Shown: positions 48,234-58,245, numbered from the stretch's first letter. The stretch: 64,000 bases of DNA from Prevotella sp. oral taxon 299 str. F0039 (GCF_000163055.2 NC_022124.1:1-64000), one strand, 5' to 3'. Program-made: numbers and translations. Notes: generated from the letters alone by a model not told the origin.

Positions 48234-48713
48234 TTATAATTTTATTGGTTCTTTTATTTCATCTTCGGTCTTGATGAAAGGAATTCCTAAGACAAATGCG
48301 AGTACTAGGAACAATACAGCCTTGCCACCCCAGCGTTTATACCAGCCAATTTTTGTCAATTTTTCTTTGTTAAGACCTTTTTCTTTAAGATATTCGTCCA
48401 AGAACTTTTTTTGTTCAGTTGTTGTTGGCTCGTAAATCATATCGTTTTCTGCATCGTAAAAAACAAGTTTTGGCTCGTTAACAACATAAAGAGGAAGAAT
48501 GTAAGCGATGTCAAATAGCTTGTAGTAACGTGCAATATCCAATTTTACATCATCTTGATAGATACTGTCTTTTTCAGGAGTTCGATAAACAACATCTACG
48601 ATTTCACGAGTGCCTACAGGGATTTTAGCTCTTGCTTCACTCTTATTTGGCATAAAAAGGAAAAGAAGTGTTAACACCAAAGCATAACAAAAAAAATGTG
48701 TATTCTTTTTCAT
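48234..48713 (-). CDS. Exported/membrane protein of unknown function
   Basis: A 159-residue protein with an N-terminal signal or anchor (FFCYALVLTLLFLFM) and a C-terminal membrane helix (GGKAVLFLVLAFVLGIPFI) with a short charged tail (KTEDEIKEPIKL). Between them is a ~95-residue soluble part with PVGTREIVDVVYRTPEKDSI and the motif FYDAENDMIYEPTT. No family is recognised. It is first in the unit with the gene at 47535. A TATATTTG -7 box lies at 48756-48763. Confidence 0.7.
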   Translation of the reverse strand: MKKNTHFFCYALVLTLLFLFMPNKSEARAKIPVGTREIVDVVYRTPEKDSIYQDDVKLDIARYYKLFDIAYILPLYVVNEPKLVFYDAENDMIYEPTTTEQKKFLDEYLKEKGLNKEKLTKIGWYKRWGGKAVLFLVLAFVLGIPFIKTEDEIKEPIKL

Positions 48714-48755
48714 TTGTTCTTTGTGTATAAAACATGAAACTTAATTTTATTTGTA

Positions 48756-48763
48756 CAAATATA
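48756..48763 (-). promoter_or_regulatory. -7 element upstream of the unknown two-gene unit
   Basis: TATATTTG on the minus strand, about 43 bp before the ATG. No TTTG is found at 19-21 bp upstream. Confidence 0.4.
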
Positions 48764-49005
48764 ATAAAAATAATAAGATTTTCTATACGAATCTGGTATT
48801 TTTGTATTGTTTTTTTTTTTTTGTATTTTTAATAAAACGCCAATATTGTTAATGAGTACTTTATTAGAGGAAGACAAAGACTGATATTTAGGAGAATAGA
48901 AGGGTATTTTCATCGTCTTGTATACTGAAAATACTTATCTTTCTCAGATGACACACGTAGGTATTAGTGCGGTTATATGAACTTAAAACGTAGTTCAGGG
49001 CACTT

Positions 49006-49246
49006 TTAAAAATAGGTTTCCATCACTTCATACAAAGAATAAGAATCCCATTTGCCCACATAAGATGGCACAGCTTGTGCAAAACTTACATGAGGATTTT
49101 GCATCATCAACAAGCTTGGAGAGGTCTTTGCAAATCATTTTTTCGGCAAACCATAGCATTCCTTCATTCTTTTGGTCAAACTCTTCGAGGCAAATTGTTT
49201 AGCCTTTATAAAAGTAACAATATTCAAGTAATCGGTTGTAGGTCAT
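49006..49246 (-). pseudogene. Decayed small hypothetical protein gene
   Basis: From an ATG at 49244-49246 the frame reads MTYNRLLEYCYFYKG, then a TAA at 49199-49201, then continues in frame as EEFDQKNEGMLWFAEKMICK, and after a frameshift as MMQNPHVSFAQAVPSYVGKW up to YEVMETYF and a stop at 49006-49008. The opening resembles small Bacteroidetes hypothetical proteins that begin M-x-x-x-R-x-L-x-Y-C-x-F/Y-Y-K-G. Nonsense and frameshift together show decay. Confidence 0.55.
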
Positions 49247-49444
49247 AATTGTCTGTGTTAGTACGTTATTTTATTGATATGTAAAGATACAAAAAAATGA
49301 TTGAAAGCAGAACAGACAGCTACCAATAAAACAATTTCTTGATGCATTACGAACAATAATTGTTCTTACTTTTGAAGAACATTCTTTCCCTTTCATTCCT
49401 TTCAAACATTCTTTGTCTTCTCACATAGTAAAGCATAGGTATTT

Positions 49445-49554
49445 AAGTGTTGCTTTTCTTTAATGTAAAAGCAGTCGTTTTGACCTTAAAAAGCAATGCT
49501 ATTGTATGTTAAAAGCATTGAGTTTACTGTGTGATTGCATCGAGTTTATAAGAA
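49445..49554. repeat. 22-bp-period palindromic repeat array, locus 3
   Basis: Five 22-bp blocks start at 49445, 49467, 49489, 49511 and 49533: AAGTGTTGCTTTTCTTTAAT.., AAAAGCAGTCGTTTTGACCT.., AAAAGCAATGCTATTGTATG.., AAAAGCATTGAGTTTACTGT.. and GATTGCATCGAGTTTATAAG... It is in the long non-coding stretch between the decayed gene and asnS. The rest of that stretch (49247-49444, 49555-49889) shows no gene. Confidence 0.65.
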
Positions 49555-49889
49555 AGGACAAAGGCAATTGGATAAGAAGCTAAACAAATTAGTTTTGAAT
49601 CTCGTTAAATATAGAGTGTAGGGTTAGGGCATTCTGCTCTAAATAGTGGTTCCTAACGATTTGAATAAGATGAATTCGCTCGCTGTAAGTTGTCTATTAA
49701 AGGGGGAGAGGAATAGGTTTTGCTCCACTGATTAATTCTTTCTCTTTGTAGATGTTTTGGTGGTTACAGAGTCTTTACATCTTTATTGTAAGGTGCTCCA
49801 AGGGTTTTTGAGGTGAATGGGTAATCTGCTTGAAGAAAAAGAAAAGGCGATGTAAAATGCGAATGGTTAGCAGTTGCCTATAAAAGAAG

Positions 49890-49926
49890 AAGGAGATGCT
49901 ATTTAATTGTTATAGCATCTCCTTTT
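49890..49926. terminator. Terminator near the 3' end of asnS
   Basis: Perfect 13-bp stem AAGGAGATGCTAT / ATAGCATCTCCTT (49890-49902 with 49912-49924). It is T-rich on both sides, about 115 bp beyond the asnS stop on the minus strand. Confidence 0.8.
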
Positions 49927-50041
49927 AATTGTCTTCTGTGCATTGTTTATTTGCACCTTTTCTAGGTTTGTTTATCTGCCTTTCAATGCTTCACAAACAA
50001 TGGTGTTGTGTTGAAATAGTAGGGCAAGTAAAAGCTATTTA

Positions 50042-51445
50042 TTAGAATTCTGCGCTCTTAGGAGTACGTGGGAAAGGAATAACGTCACGGATATTCTGCA
50101 TTCCTGTTACGAAAAGAATAAGACGTTCGAAGCCCAATCCGAATCCACCATGAGGACAACTTCCGTATTTGCGTGTATCAAGATACCACCACATATCCTT
50201 CATTGGTATTCCTCTTGTTTCGATTTCGTTCACCAACTTGTCGTAGCTTTCTTCACGAACACTACCTCCAATGATCTCACCAATTTGTGGGAAGAGCACG
50301 TCTGTACCTTGAACTGTTTTACCATCTTCGTTGATCTTCATATAGAAAGCCTTGATGTCTTTTGGATAGTCGCACATAATAACAGGCTTTTTGAAGTAGT
50401 GTTCAACTAGATAACGCTCGTGTTCGCTGGCAAGGTCCATGCCCCATGACACTGGGAATTCGAACTTATGTCCTTCTTTCACAGCCTTTTCGAGTAGCTC
50501 GATACCTTCAGTATAAGTCAAACGAACGAAGTCTTCTTTCACAACTCCTTCTAGACGTTCTAACAATGTCTTGTCAACCATCTTGTTTAAGAACTCTAAG
50601 TCTTCCTTACAATGTTCTAAAGCCCAACGCACACAATGCTTAATAAAGTCCTCTTCAAGGTCCATCAACTCATTTAAGTCAATGAAAGCCACCTCTGGTT
50701 CAATCATCCAAAACTCAGCAAGGTGACGTGGAGTGTTTGAGTTTTCAGCACGGAATGTAGGACCAAAGGTATAGATTTGTCCTAAAGCAGTTGCACCTAA
50801 TTCACCTTCAAGTTGTCCTGATACAGTTAAAGAGGTCATCTTTCCGAAGAAATCATCATTATAAGTGATGTGTCCTTCGTCGTCTTTCTTCAAGTCATAG
50901 AGGTTCTTTGTGGTTACTTGGAACATCTCTCCAGCTCCTTCTGCATCGCTTGCAGTGATGATAGGAGTGTGGAAATAGTAGAAACCATGCTCGTGGAAAT
51001 ATTGGTGAATGGCAATTGCCATGTTGTGACGAATACGCATTACTGCTCCGAAAGAATTGGTACGAAGACGTAAGTGTGCGTGTTGACGCATGTATTCGAA
51101 TGTTTGTCCTTTCTTTTGCATTGGGTAATCGCTTCCGCAAAGACCATATATTTCGATGCTCTTACCAAGAATTTCGACGTTTTGTCCGCTACCTTGACTT
51201 TCTACAAGTTCACCAACGACGCTGATACAAGAACCTGTTGTAATTTGTTTAAGTAGTGACTCGTCGAACGCTGTGGGATCGATTACGATTTGAATGCTGT
51301 TGATTGTTGAACCATCATATAAGGCAATGAAGTCTACAGCCTTACTGCTTCGGTGTGTTCTAACCCAACCTTTTACATTTACAGTTGCGCCAAAGTCGGT
51401 TCTTTTGAGTGCTTCTGCAACCTTTGTTCTTTTAATTTTTTCCAT
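50042..51445 (-). CDS. asnS: Asparaginyl-tRNA synthetase
   Basis: A 467-residue class IIb synthetase charging tRNA-Asn. The N-terminal OB-fold anticodon-binding domain contains [20 protein letters not shown]. The catalytic domain has [20 protein letters not shown], the motif 2 region [20 protein letters not shown] and motif 3 [17 protein letters not shown] choose the ATG giving MEKIKRTKV; an in-frame start 10 codons upstream adds residues not expected in the family. A large inverted repeat lies in the 5' region. Confidence 0.96.
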   Translation of the reverse strand: MEKIKRTKVAEALKRTDFGATVNVKGWVRTHRSSKAVDFIALYDGSTINSIQIVIDPTAFDESLLKQITTGSCISVVGELVESQGSGQNVEILGKSIEIYGLCGSDYPMQKKGQTFEYMRQHAHLRLRTNSFGAVMRIRHNMAIAIHQYFHEHGFYYFHTPIITASDAEGAGEMFQVTTKNLYDLKKDDEGHITYNDDFFGKMTSLTVSGQLEGELGATALGQIYTFGPTFRAENSNTPRHLAEFWMIEPEVAFIDLNELMDLEEDFIKHCVRWALEHCKEDLEFLNKMVDKTLLERLEGVVKEDFVRLTYTEGIELLEKAVKEGHKFEFPVSWGMDLASEHERYLVEHYFKKPVIMCDYPKDIKAFYMKINEDGKTVQGTDVLFPQIGEIIGGSVREESYDKLVNEIETRGIPMKDMWWYLDTRKYGSCPHGGFGLGFERLILFVTGMQNIRDVIPFPRTPKSAEF

Positions 51446-51510
51446 CTTTTGTATAACTTGTGCCTTTAAAACCATAGCTATTAAAAGTTATATGACTATG
51501 GTTAGGATAT

Positions 51511-51604
51511 AAAAAGATAGATGTTTACCTTTGATACAAATTGTGTTTCTTCCTTTGTTGAAAGGTATTCACGTTATCGTATGGTGTCGAACATCTATCT
51601 TTTT
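51511..51604 (-). terminator. Long-stem hairpin between rluB and asnS (terminator or attenuator)
   Basis: A perfect 15-bp inverted repeat, AAAAAGATAGATGTT at 51511-51525 with its complement at 51590-51604, encloses 64 nt that can fold further (ACCTTT/AAAGGT). On the minus strand the stem ends in TTTTT. It lies 53 nt after the pseudouridine synthase stop and 66 nt before the asnS start. Confidence 0.65.
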
Positions 51605-51656
51605 GTCGCAATAGATAATTTAAATAATTATTATTGATGTTATATTTGTTCTTGAA

Positions 51657-53096
51657 TTATTCGAAAGCTCCCATGCGAAGGATGTCAACTTCTTTCTCTG
51701 TTAAGAAACGCCAGTCGCCTCTTCTTAGGTTTTTCTTAGTTAAACCAGCAAACTGAACACGATCTAGTTTGATTACTCTGTAGCCTAAGTGTTCGAAAAT
51801 TCTACGTACGATACGATTCTTTCCACTATGGATTTCGATTCCAACTTGTTTCTTATCTTCCTCATTTGCATAAGCAATCTCGTCTGCATGTATCTCTCCG
51901 TCTTCTAGTTCGATACCTTCTGCAATCTTTTGAAGATCTTCTTGAGCAACTGGTTTATCGAGGAACACGTGGTATACCTTTTTCTTTAAGAACTTAGGAT
52001 GTGTAAGTTTACTTGCAAGGTCGCCATCGTTGGTGAGCAATAGCACACCTGTTGTGTTGCGGTCTAAACGTCCCACAGGGTAAATACGTTCAGGACAAGC
52101 ATTCTTTACAAGGTCTAAAACAGTTTTGCGTTGTTGTGGATCATCGCTTGTTGTAACACAGTCTTTTGGCTTATTGATAAGAATATATACTTTCTTTTCT
52201 AGTGAAACGAGGTTATCTCCAAACTTTACTTCGTCTGTTCTCATCACCTTTGTTCCTAATTCCGTAACTACTTGTCCATTAACAGTTACACTTCCTGCTT
52301 GTATGTATTCGTCTGCTTCACGGCGAGAGCATACACCTGCGTTAGCAAGGAACTTATTAAGACGTACTGGAAGTGTTGGATCTATATGGTCTTCACGATA
52401 CTCAATTCGCTTTTTAAGACTATATTTTGCATTTGGATCGTATCCTGGAGTACGTTGACGTTGATTTTGTTGTCTGTAACCAGGGTTGTATCCTTGGCGT
52501 GGTTGATATCCTCTGTAGCCTTGATAACCACCTTGTTGTTGATATCCACCTTGGTTTTCGCCTTGGTTATAGTGTGGGCGATAACCTTGTTGTTGGTAAC
52601 CTTGGTTGCCATAATTTGGTCTTTGTTGATATCCACCTTGTTGTCTTGCTTGGTAGCCTTGTTGTTGACGAGGTTGATATCCGCCTTGTTGGCGTGGTTG
52701 ATAACCTTGTTGACGAGGTTGATAACCGCCCTGATTTTGTGAATACATAGAGCGATTGTCTCCATTGTCACCATAATGTGACTGATAACCTTGTTGTTGA
52801 CGTGGCTGATAGCCGTTTTGGTTAACTCGTGGACGATAAGGTCTTTGATATTGTTGACGTCCATTTCCTCCTTGAAGATTTGCTCCAAAGCCTTCTGGAC
52901 GGAAGCCTTCATTATCGTTATTTACTTGTTGGCTGCTATAAGCAGGACGTGAACCAATTCTTGGGCGTTGTGAAACTCCATTACTGCTATTATACTCTCT
53001 CTGGTAGTTATCTTGTATTCTACCATAGCCTTCACGGCTGTTCAGCTGTTGTTCTGTGGTTCCTTCAGATTGATTTTTTTCTAATTCTGTGTTCAT
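51657..53096 (-). CDS. rluB: RsuA/RluB-family rRNA pseudouridine synthase with long Gln/Gly/Tyr/Arg-rich N-terminus
   Basis: A 479-residue protein. The C-terminal ~240 residues are a normal RsuA/RluB-type enzyme: an S4 RNA-binding domain (VRLNKFLANAGVCSRREADE) and a catalytic domain with the Asp of YPVGRLDRNTTGVLLLTNDG and a KNRIVRRIFEHLGYRV segment. The N-terminal ~235 residues are low complexity, built from imperfect repeats like QGGYQPRQQ and GYQPRQQGG, and should be disordered and RNA-binding. I start at the ATG giving MNTELEKNQ. Assignment to RluB rather than RluE/F or RsuA is by length and neighbours and is tentative. Confidence 0.88.
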   Translation of the reverse strand: MNTELEKNQSEGTTEQQLNSREGYGRIQDNYQREYNSSNGVSQRPRIGSRPAYSSQQVNNDNEGFRPEGFGANLQGGNGRQQYQRPYRPRVNQNGYQPRQQQGYQSHYGDNGDNRSMYSQNQGGYQPRQQGYQPRQQGGYQPRQQQGYQARQQGGYQQRPNYGNQGYQQQGYRPHYNQGENQGGYQQQGGYQGYRGYQPRQGYNPGYRQQNQRQRTPGYDPNAKYSLKKRIEYREDHIDPTLPVRLNKFLANAGVCSRREADEYIQAGSVTVNGQVVTELGTKVMRTDEVKFGDNLVSLEKKVYILINKPKDCVTTSDDPQQRKTVLDLVKNACPERIYPVGRLDRNTTGVLLLTNDGDLASKLTHPKFLKKKVYHVFLDKPVAQEDLQKIAEGIELEDGEIHADEIAYANEEDKKQVGIEIHSGKNRIVRRIFEHLGYRVIKLDRVQFAGLTKKNLRRGDWRFLTEKEVDILRMGAFE

Positions 53097-53173
53097 TGTA
53101 ATCTGTTTTTTTAGCCTCACGGCTTGTTAATTAATTTGTTATTAAATTTATTATAATTGTATTAAATAGTTCT

Positions 53174-54520
53174 TTATAAACCCGTATAATTGCTTGGGGT
53201 AATTGATTTTAATTCGGCTTTAACTTTATCACTAACATTTAGAGTGTCAATAAATTCGCTTATTGTTTCTTGTGTTATTCCGACATTAGTTCTTGTTAGC
53301 TGTTTAAGAGCTTCATAAGGGTGTGGATATCCTTCTCTTCTCAATATAGTTTGAATAGCTTCGGCAACAACTGCCCAAGTATTATCGAGGTCTTGTGCTA
53401 TTGCTACTTCGTTTAAGATAAGCTTGCGGAGTCCTTTTAAGGTGCTTTGAATTGCAATTAATCCATGAGCAAAAGGCATACCTACATTGCGAAGTACTGT
53501 TGAATCGGTTAAGTCACGTTGTAAACGGCTTACAGGTAGTTTCCTTCCTAAGAATTGTAGCAATGCATTTGCAATTCCAAGATTACCTTCACTGTTTTCA
53601 AAGTCGATAGGATTCACCTTATGTGGCATTGCACTTGAACCCACTTCGCCTGCTTTAATCTTTTGTTTAAAGTATTCCATCGAGATATACATCCATATAT
53701 CACGATTAAAGTCTATAAGAATGGTGTTTATTCTGCGCATAGCATCGAACAAAGCACTCATGTTATCGTAGTTACTTATTTGTGTAGTAAATTGCTCTCG
53801 TTGTAGCCCTAGGATATCATTTACGAACACATTGCCAAACGTTTGCCATTTATAGTCTGGATAAGCAACGTGGTGTGCGTTGTAGTTTCCTGTTGCTCCA
53901 CCGAACTTAGCCGATAGCTTCACTTGTTTTAAGCTGTCGAGCTGTTCTTTTAAGCGATATTCATACACCTTAAACTCTTTACCTAAGCGAGTAGGAGAGG
54001 CAGGTTGCCCGTGTGTTTTTGCCAACATTGGCACGCTACACCACTCGTCTGCATAGTGTGATATTTGATGAATTAACTCTTCAATAGCTGGATAATAAAC
54101 ATTCTCTAATGCTTCTTTTATCGACAACGGGATACTTGTGTTGTTGATATCTTGTGATGTTAAGCCAAAATGAATGAACTCTTTATATTCGTCCAATCCT
54201 CCTATAGCGTCAAATTGTTCTTTGATGTAATATTCAACAGCTTTAACATCATGATTAGTAACCTTTTCTATTTCTTTTACACGTAAAGCAGCCTGCTCAT
54301 CGAAATAGCGATAAATGCCTCTCAACTTGCCATAAACTTCTTTGTCAACGTTTTTTAATTGGGGTAAAGGAAGTTCGCAAAGTGCAATGAAATATTCAAT
54401 TTCAACTCTTATTCTGTAGCGAATTAGTGCATATTCTGAAAAATAATCCGCAAATACTTTTGTTTTTTCTCTATATCTACCATCAACAGGTGATATTGCA
54501 GTCAATAAGTTTAGATCCAT
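53174..54520 (-). CDS. purB: Adenylosuccinate lyase
   Basis: A 448-residue cytoplasmic enzyme that splits SAICAR and adenylosuccinate to fumarate and AICAR or AMP in purine synthesis. The N-terminus LNLLTAISPVDGRYREKTKV is the E. coli-type form. The catalytic segments are KTHGQPASPTRLGKEF and the superfamily signature GSSAMPHKVNPIDFENSEGN. The ATG at 54520 is used; the codon before it is TTG. It is 77 bp upstream of the pseudouridine synthase start, possibly one transcript. Confidence 0.97.
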   Translation of the reverse strand: MDLNLLTAISPVDGRYREKTKVFADYFSEYALIRYRIRVEIEYFIALCELPLPQLKNVDKEVYGKLRGIYRYFDEQAALRVKEIEKVTNHDVKAVEYYIKEQFDAIGGLDEYKEFIHFGLTSQDINNTSIPLSIKEALENVYYPAIEELIHQISHYADEWCSVPMLAKTHGQPASPTRLGKEFKVYEYRLKEQLDSLKQVKLSAKFGGATGNYNAHHVAYPDYKWQTFGNVFVNDILGLQREQFTTQISNYDNMSALFDAMRRINTILIDFNRDIWMYISMEYFKQKIKAGEVGSSAMPHKVNPIDFENSEGNLGIANALLQFLGRKLPVSRLQRDLTDSTVLRNVGMPFAHGLIAIQSTLKGLRKLILNEVAIAQDLDNTWAVVAEAIQTILRREGYPHPYEALKQLTRTNVGITQETISEFIDTLNVSDKVKAELKSITPSNYTGL

Positions 54521-54544
54521 CAATACACATTATTTATTAGATTA

Positions 54545-54552
54545 CAAAAATA
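54545..54552 (-). promoter_or_regulatory. -7 element of the purB promoter
   Basis: TATTTTTG on the minus strand fits TAnnTTTG, about 25 bp before the ATG. The -33 region has ATTT rather than TTTG. Confidence 0.4.
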
Positions 54553-54745
54553 CAAATTTTCTTGAGTTTATAAATATTTTATTTGCAAAAAAATCATTTT
54601 ATGCTAATAAAAAAAAGGTAAGTTGGATAATTCATAGAATTTATTATTGGTCAAAATTATGTTAGAAAAACAATAAAAAGACGCTTCTAATACGGATTTT
54701 GAGAAAAATGAACATCTTTAAAATATCAACCTATATCTAAGGAGT

Positions 54746-54871
54746 AAAGCGAATGTTATTGTATGTTAAGTTATTTCTTTTGTAAACTCAATGCAATTAC
54801 ACTGTAAACTCAATGCTTTTGCATGGTAATTGCATTGCTTTTGGAGTGTAAAAGAATTGTAATTGTGTTTA
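54746..54871. repeat. 22-bp-period palindromic repeat array, locus 4
   Basis: Blocks start at 54746, 54784, 54806, 54828 and 54850 with a 16-bp short block at 54768. The best are AAACTCAATGCTTTTGCATG.. and AATTGCATTGCTTTTGGAGT... It lies 226-351 bp upstream of the purB start. The remaining DNA to 55139 has no supported gene. Confidence 0.7.
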
Positions 54872-55139
54872 CGAAAAATGAAAGTTGATTTTTTATTGTA
54901 TTGCAGTGTAAAAGTACAACGAGTGCATTATAAACTGAAAGAAATGGGATCTTCTGAAAAAGTAGGCGATAATTTCAGCAATCTTTAAGTTAGATTTTCT
55001 CAATATATAAGTTTTTTTATCTCATAAAAAATGAATAAATTCTTCTTTTTCTTTGAGATTAAATAATTAAGTCTATAGAAAATAAAAAGAAAGTGGATTG
55101 TTTTTGAGAAAAATATCCTTACAAAGTAAAAATAAAAAG

Positions 55140-55487
55140 CTACACTATCGAGTCAAGTTGTTTCTTCAATTCTTTTAGTTCATCACGCAAATTAATCATC
55201 GTTTCCAAAATATCTGCGCTCTTGTCAACATTCTTTCTGTTTTCGTTTAACATCTTTCTTGCGGCTGCAAGCTTAAATCCTCGAACCTTAACAAGGTTAT
55301 AAATCACCTTAATTTGCTCTATATCTTTCTCTGTATATTGCCTAACATTCTTACTGTTTGTCTTGGGCTTGAGATAAGGAAACTCGCTTTCCCAATAGCG
55401 AAGGGTACTTTCGTTAATGTCAAACATCTTTGCTACTTCGCCAATAGAGTAGTAAAGCTTTAGGTTTTTATTCATATTCAGAGCCAT
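55140..55487 (-). CDS. MerR-family transcriptional regulator
   Basis: A 115-residue DNA-binding protein. The winged-helix part starts YYSIGEVAKMFDINESTLRY then WESEFPYLKPKTN, with the VRQYTEKDIEQIKVIYNLVK region and a C-terminal dimerisation coiled coil (LETMINLRDELKELKKQLDS). No effector domain follows, so it is a minimal MerR. I choose the ATG giving MALNMNKN. It is divergent from alaS, with interlocked promoters, so it may repress itself and affect alaS. Confidence 0.88.
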   Translation of the reverse strand: MALNMNKNLKLYYSIGEVAKMFDINESTLRYWESEFPYLKPKTNSKNVRQYTEKDIEQIKVIYNLVKVRGFKLAAARKMLNENRKNVDKSADILETMINLRDELKELKKQLDSIV

Positions 55488-55522
55488 AATACGATGCTTT
55501 TTGTTAAACAAAAACTAATTTA

Positions 55523-55558
55523 TTTGCAAAAATACTCAAACTTAGGTATCTTTGCAAA
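55523..55558. promoter_or_regulatory. Interlocked divergent promoters for alaS (+) and the MerR-type gene (-)
   Basis: Plus strand: TTTG (55523-55526), 20 bp, TATCTTTG (55547-55554). Minus strand: TTTG (complement of 55555-55558), 20 bp, TATTTTTG (complement of 55527-55534). Each promoter is an exact consensus match and the two occupy the same 36 bp in opposite orientation, so only one polymerase can bind at a time. Confidence 0.75.
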
Positions 55559-55591
55559 ACTTTTAATAGAAATTTAAAATAATACATATAA

Positions 55592-58213
55592 ATGATGACA
55601 GCTAACGAAATACGTGAGTCTTACAAGCAGTTTTTTGCTTCAAAAGGTCACACTATTGTGCCATCTGCGCCTATGGTGATTAAAGATGACCCTACATTGA
55701 TGTTTACTAACGCTGGAATGAATCAATGGAAAGATATCATTCTTGGTACAAAAGACCCAGAGCCACGTCGTAGAGCCGATTCTCAAAAGTGCTTAAGAGT
55801 AAGCGGAAAGCATAATGACCTTGAGGAAGTGGGACATGATACCTATCACCACACCATGTTCGAGATGCTTGGAAACTGGAGTTTTGGCGATTATTTTAAA
55901 GAAGAAGCCATTGACTATGCGTGGGAATATTTAGTTGATGTACTTCATTTAGACCCTAAAGACCTTTATGTAACAGTGTTCGAAGGTTCTAAAGAGGATA
56001 ACATTGCTCGTGATGATGATGCCGCTTCATTCTGGAGAAAGCATCTTCCTGAAGACCATATCATCAACGGAAACAAGCATGATAACTTCTGGGAAATGGG
56101 CGATACAGGTCCTTGTGGTCCTTGTTCAGAGATACATCTCGACTCAAGAACGCCAGAAGAGAAGCTCAAAGTAAAGGGTTCAGAACTCGTTAACAAAGAT
56201 GATCCACAAGTAATAGAGATTTGGAACATCGTGTTTATGCAGTTTAACCGCAAATCAGATGGTTCATTAGAGCCATTAAGCATGAATGTTATCGATACAG
56301 GTATGGGCTTTGAGCGTTTAGTTCGTGCACTTCAAGGCAAGAACAGTAACTATGATACAGACATTTTCCAACCTATTATAAAAGAGATTTGCAAGCTTTC
56401 GCATAAGAACTACGGCGAAGATAACGCAGTAGATGTGGCTATGCGTGTTATTGCAGACCACCTTAGAGCTGTTGCTTTCTCTATTGCTGACGGACAATTG
56501 CCAAGCAATGCAAAGGCAGGATATGTAATTAGACGTATCCTTCGTCGTGCTATTCGCTACGCATACACCTTCTTACACCAAAGAGAAGCGTTTATATACC
56601 GACTCATTCCTACTCTTATTGCAGAAATGGGACAGGCTTATCCTGAACTAACTGCACAACGTGAGTTGATTGGAAGAGTGATTAAAGAAGAAGAAGATTC
56701 ATTCCTTCGCACTCTAGAAAAAGGTATTTCAATGCTTAATGATGCTATCGAAGTGTTGAAAAAAGAAGGAAAGAGCGAACTAGATGGCGTGCAAGCGTTC
56801 CGTCTTTTCGATACTTATGGATTCCCACTCGACCTAACTGAGTTGATTTGCCGTGAACATCAAATAACAGTTAATGCTGAACAGTTTGATGAAGAGATGC
56901 GCAAGCAAAAAGAAAGAGCACGTAATGCGGCTGTAGTTGAGAGCACAGATTGGGTAGAGTTGGCTGCAGGTGAGCAACAATTTGTGGGATACGACTACAC
57001 AGAATATGAGTGTCAGATTCTTCGTTATCGTCAGGTTACCCAAAAGAAGAATACCTATTTCGAGCTAGTTCTAAACAATACACCTTTCTATGGTGAAATG
57101 GGTGGACAAGTAGGAGATAAAGGTGTGCTTGTAAATGAGGACGAAACCATTGAAATAATCGATACAAAAAGAGAGAATGGACAAAGCATTCATATCGTAA
57201 AGACATTGCCTAAAGATGTTAAAGCAAGCTTTATGGCTTGTGTAGATACCGACAATCGCAATGCAAGTGCTGCTAATCACACCGCTACTCACTTAGTTGA
57301 TTATGCGTTAAAGCAAGTTCTTGGCGATCATGTTGAGCAAAAAGGTTCTTATGTTTCGACAGAATCTCTACGCTTCGACTTCTCTCATTTCCAAAAAGTA
57401 ACAGACGAACAGCTTCGTGAAGTAGAACGACTTGTGAACCAATTGATAAGAGAAGATTATCCAATGGACGAACATCGTGACACTCCTATTGAAGAAGCGA
57501 GAGAGATGGGTGCTGTTTCTATCTTCGGAGAGAAATATGGTGACAAGGTAAGAGTGGTGCGTTTTGGTCCTAGTTGCGAGTTCTGTGGTGGTATTCACGC
57601 TACATCTACTGGTCGACTTGGTATGTTTAAAATCGTAACAGAAACAAGTGTGGCAGCTGGTGTACGTCGTATAGAAGCTATTACAGGTGAAAACTGCGAA
57701 GAGCTTGTTTACTCTTTAGAAGACACTATCAGAGCTGTTAAGGCTCTATTCAATAACACTAAAGACCTAAAGGGTGCCGTTGAGAAGTTTATTGAAGAGA
57801 ACGAGGCAATGAAGAAAGAAGTAGAAAAGTTCAAAGCACAAAACGTTGAGCGTTTGAAAGAATTCTTGTTGAAGGGCGCAAAACAACAAAACGGCATAAC
57901 AATTGTTACAGGTGTGTTGCCAATCGACGCTTCAGACGCTAAAGACCTTGTGTTTAAGGTTCGTGAAGCCAATCCTTCTCACTTGCTATGTGTTATCGGA
58001 ACCACAGCAGGAAACAAACCTTTATTGAGCGTTATGCTAAGCGACGATTTGGTGAAAGAACATAACTTAAACGCTGGCGCAATGATTCGTGAGGCAGCTA
58101 AGCTAATAAAGGGAGGCGGAGGTGGTCAACCTCACTATGCTTCTGCAGGTGGAAAAGACCTTGAAGGCTTAAATGCTGCAATCGAAAAGGTGATTGAGTT
58201 GACACAATTATAA
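55592..58213 (+). CDS. alaS: Alanyl-tRNA synthetase
   Basis: An 873-residue class IIc synthetase. The catalytic domain starts [20 protein letters not shown] and includes [20 protein letters not shown] sequence ([16 protein letters not shown]). The editing domain has the zinc-binding HTATH and [13 protein letters not shown]. The C-Ala domain ends with [20 protein letters not shown]. Length is standard. Two consecutive ATG codons start the frame; the first is used. It is transcribed alone from the interlocked promoter and followed by a terminator-like hairpin. Confidence 0.97.
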   Translation: MMTANEIRESYKQFFASKGHTIVPSAPMVIKDDPTLMFTNAGMNQWKDIILGTKDPEPRRRADSQKCLRVSGKHNDLEEVGHDTYHHTMFEMLGNWSFGDYFKEEAIDYAWEYLVDVLHLDPKDLYVTVFEGSKEDNIARDDDAASFWRKHLPEDHIINGNKHDNFWEMGDTGPCGPCSEIHLDSRTPEEKLKVKGSELVNKDDPQVIEIWNIVFMQFNRKSDGSLEPLSMNVIDTGMGFERLVRALQGKNSNYDTDIFQPIIKEICKLSHKNYGEDNAVDVAMRVIADHLRAVAFSIADGQLPSNAKAGYVIRRILRRAIRYAYTFLHQREAFIYRLIPTLIAEMGQAYPELTAQRELIGRVIKEEEDSFLRTLEKGISMLNDAIEVLKKEGKSELDGVQAFRLFDTYGFPLDLTELICREHQITVNAEQFDEEMRKQKERARNAAVVESTDWVELAAGEQQFVGYDYTEYECQILRYRQVTQKKNTYFELVLNNTPFYGEMGGQVGDKGVLVNEDETIEIIDTKRENGQSIHIVKTLPKDVKASFMACVDTDNRNASAANHTATHLVDYALKQVLGDHVEQKGSYVSTESLRFDFSHFQKVTDEQLREVERLVNQLIREDYPMDEHRDTPIEEAREMGAVSIFGEKYGDKVRVVRFGPSCEFCGGIHATSTGRLGMFKIVTETSVAAGVRRIEAITGENCEELVYSLEDTIRAVKALFNNTKDLKGAVEKFIEENEAMKKEVEKFKAQNVERLKEFLLKGAKQQNGITIVTGVLPIDASDAKDLVFKVREANPSHLLCVIGTTAGNKPLLSVMLSDDLVKEHNLNAGAMIREAAKLIKGGGGGQPHYASAGGKDLEGLNAAIEKVIELTQL

Positions 58214-58245
58214 GTATTTTTTTATACGAAATAATATAATCATGG

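Noticed and set aside
49066..49081. TGGCACAGCTTGTGC on the plus strand as a sigma-54 promoter
   Set aside because: Spacing fits, but it lies inside a decayed gene on the other strand and no plus-strand gene follows.
52272..52912. Long antisense and alternative frames under the 5' half of the pseudouridine synthase gene
   Set aside because: They are by-products of the repetitive Gln/Gly/Arg coding sequence, which has few stops in any frame.
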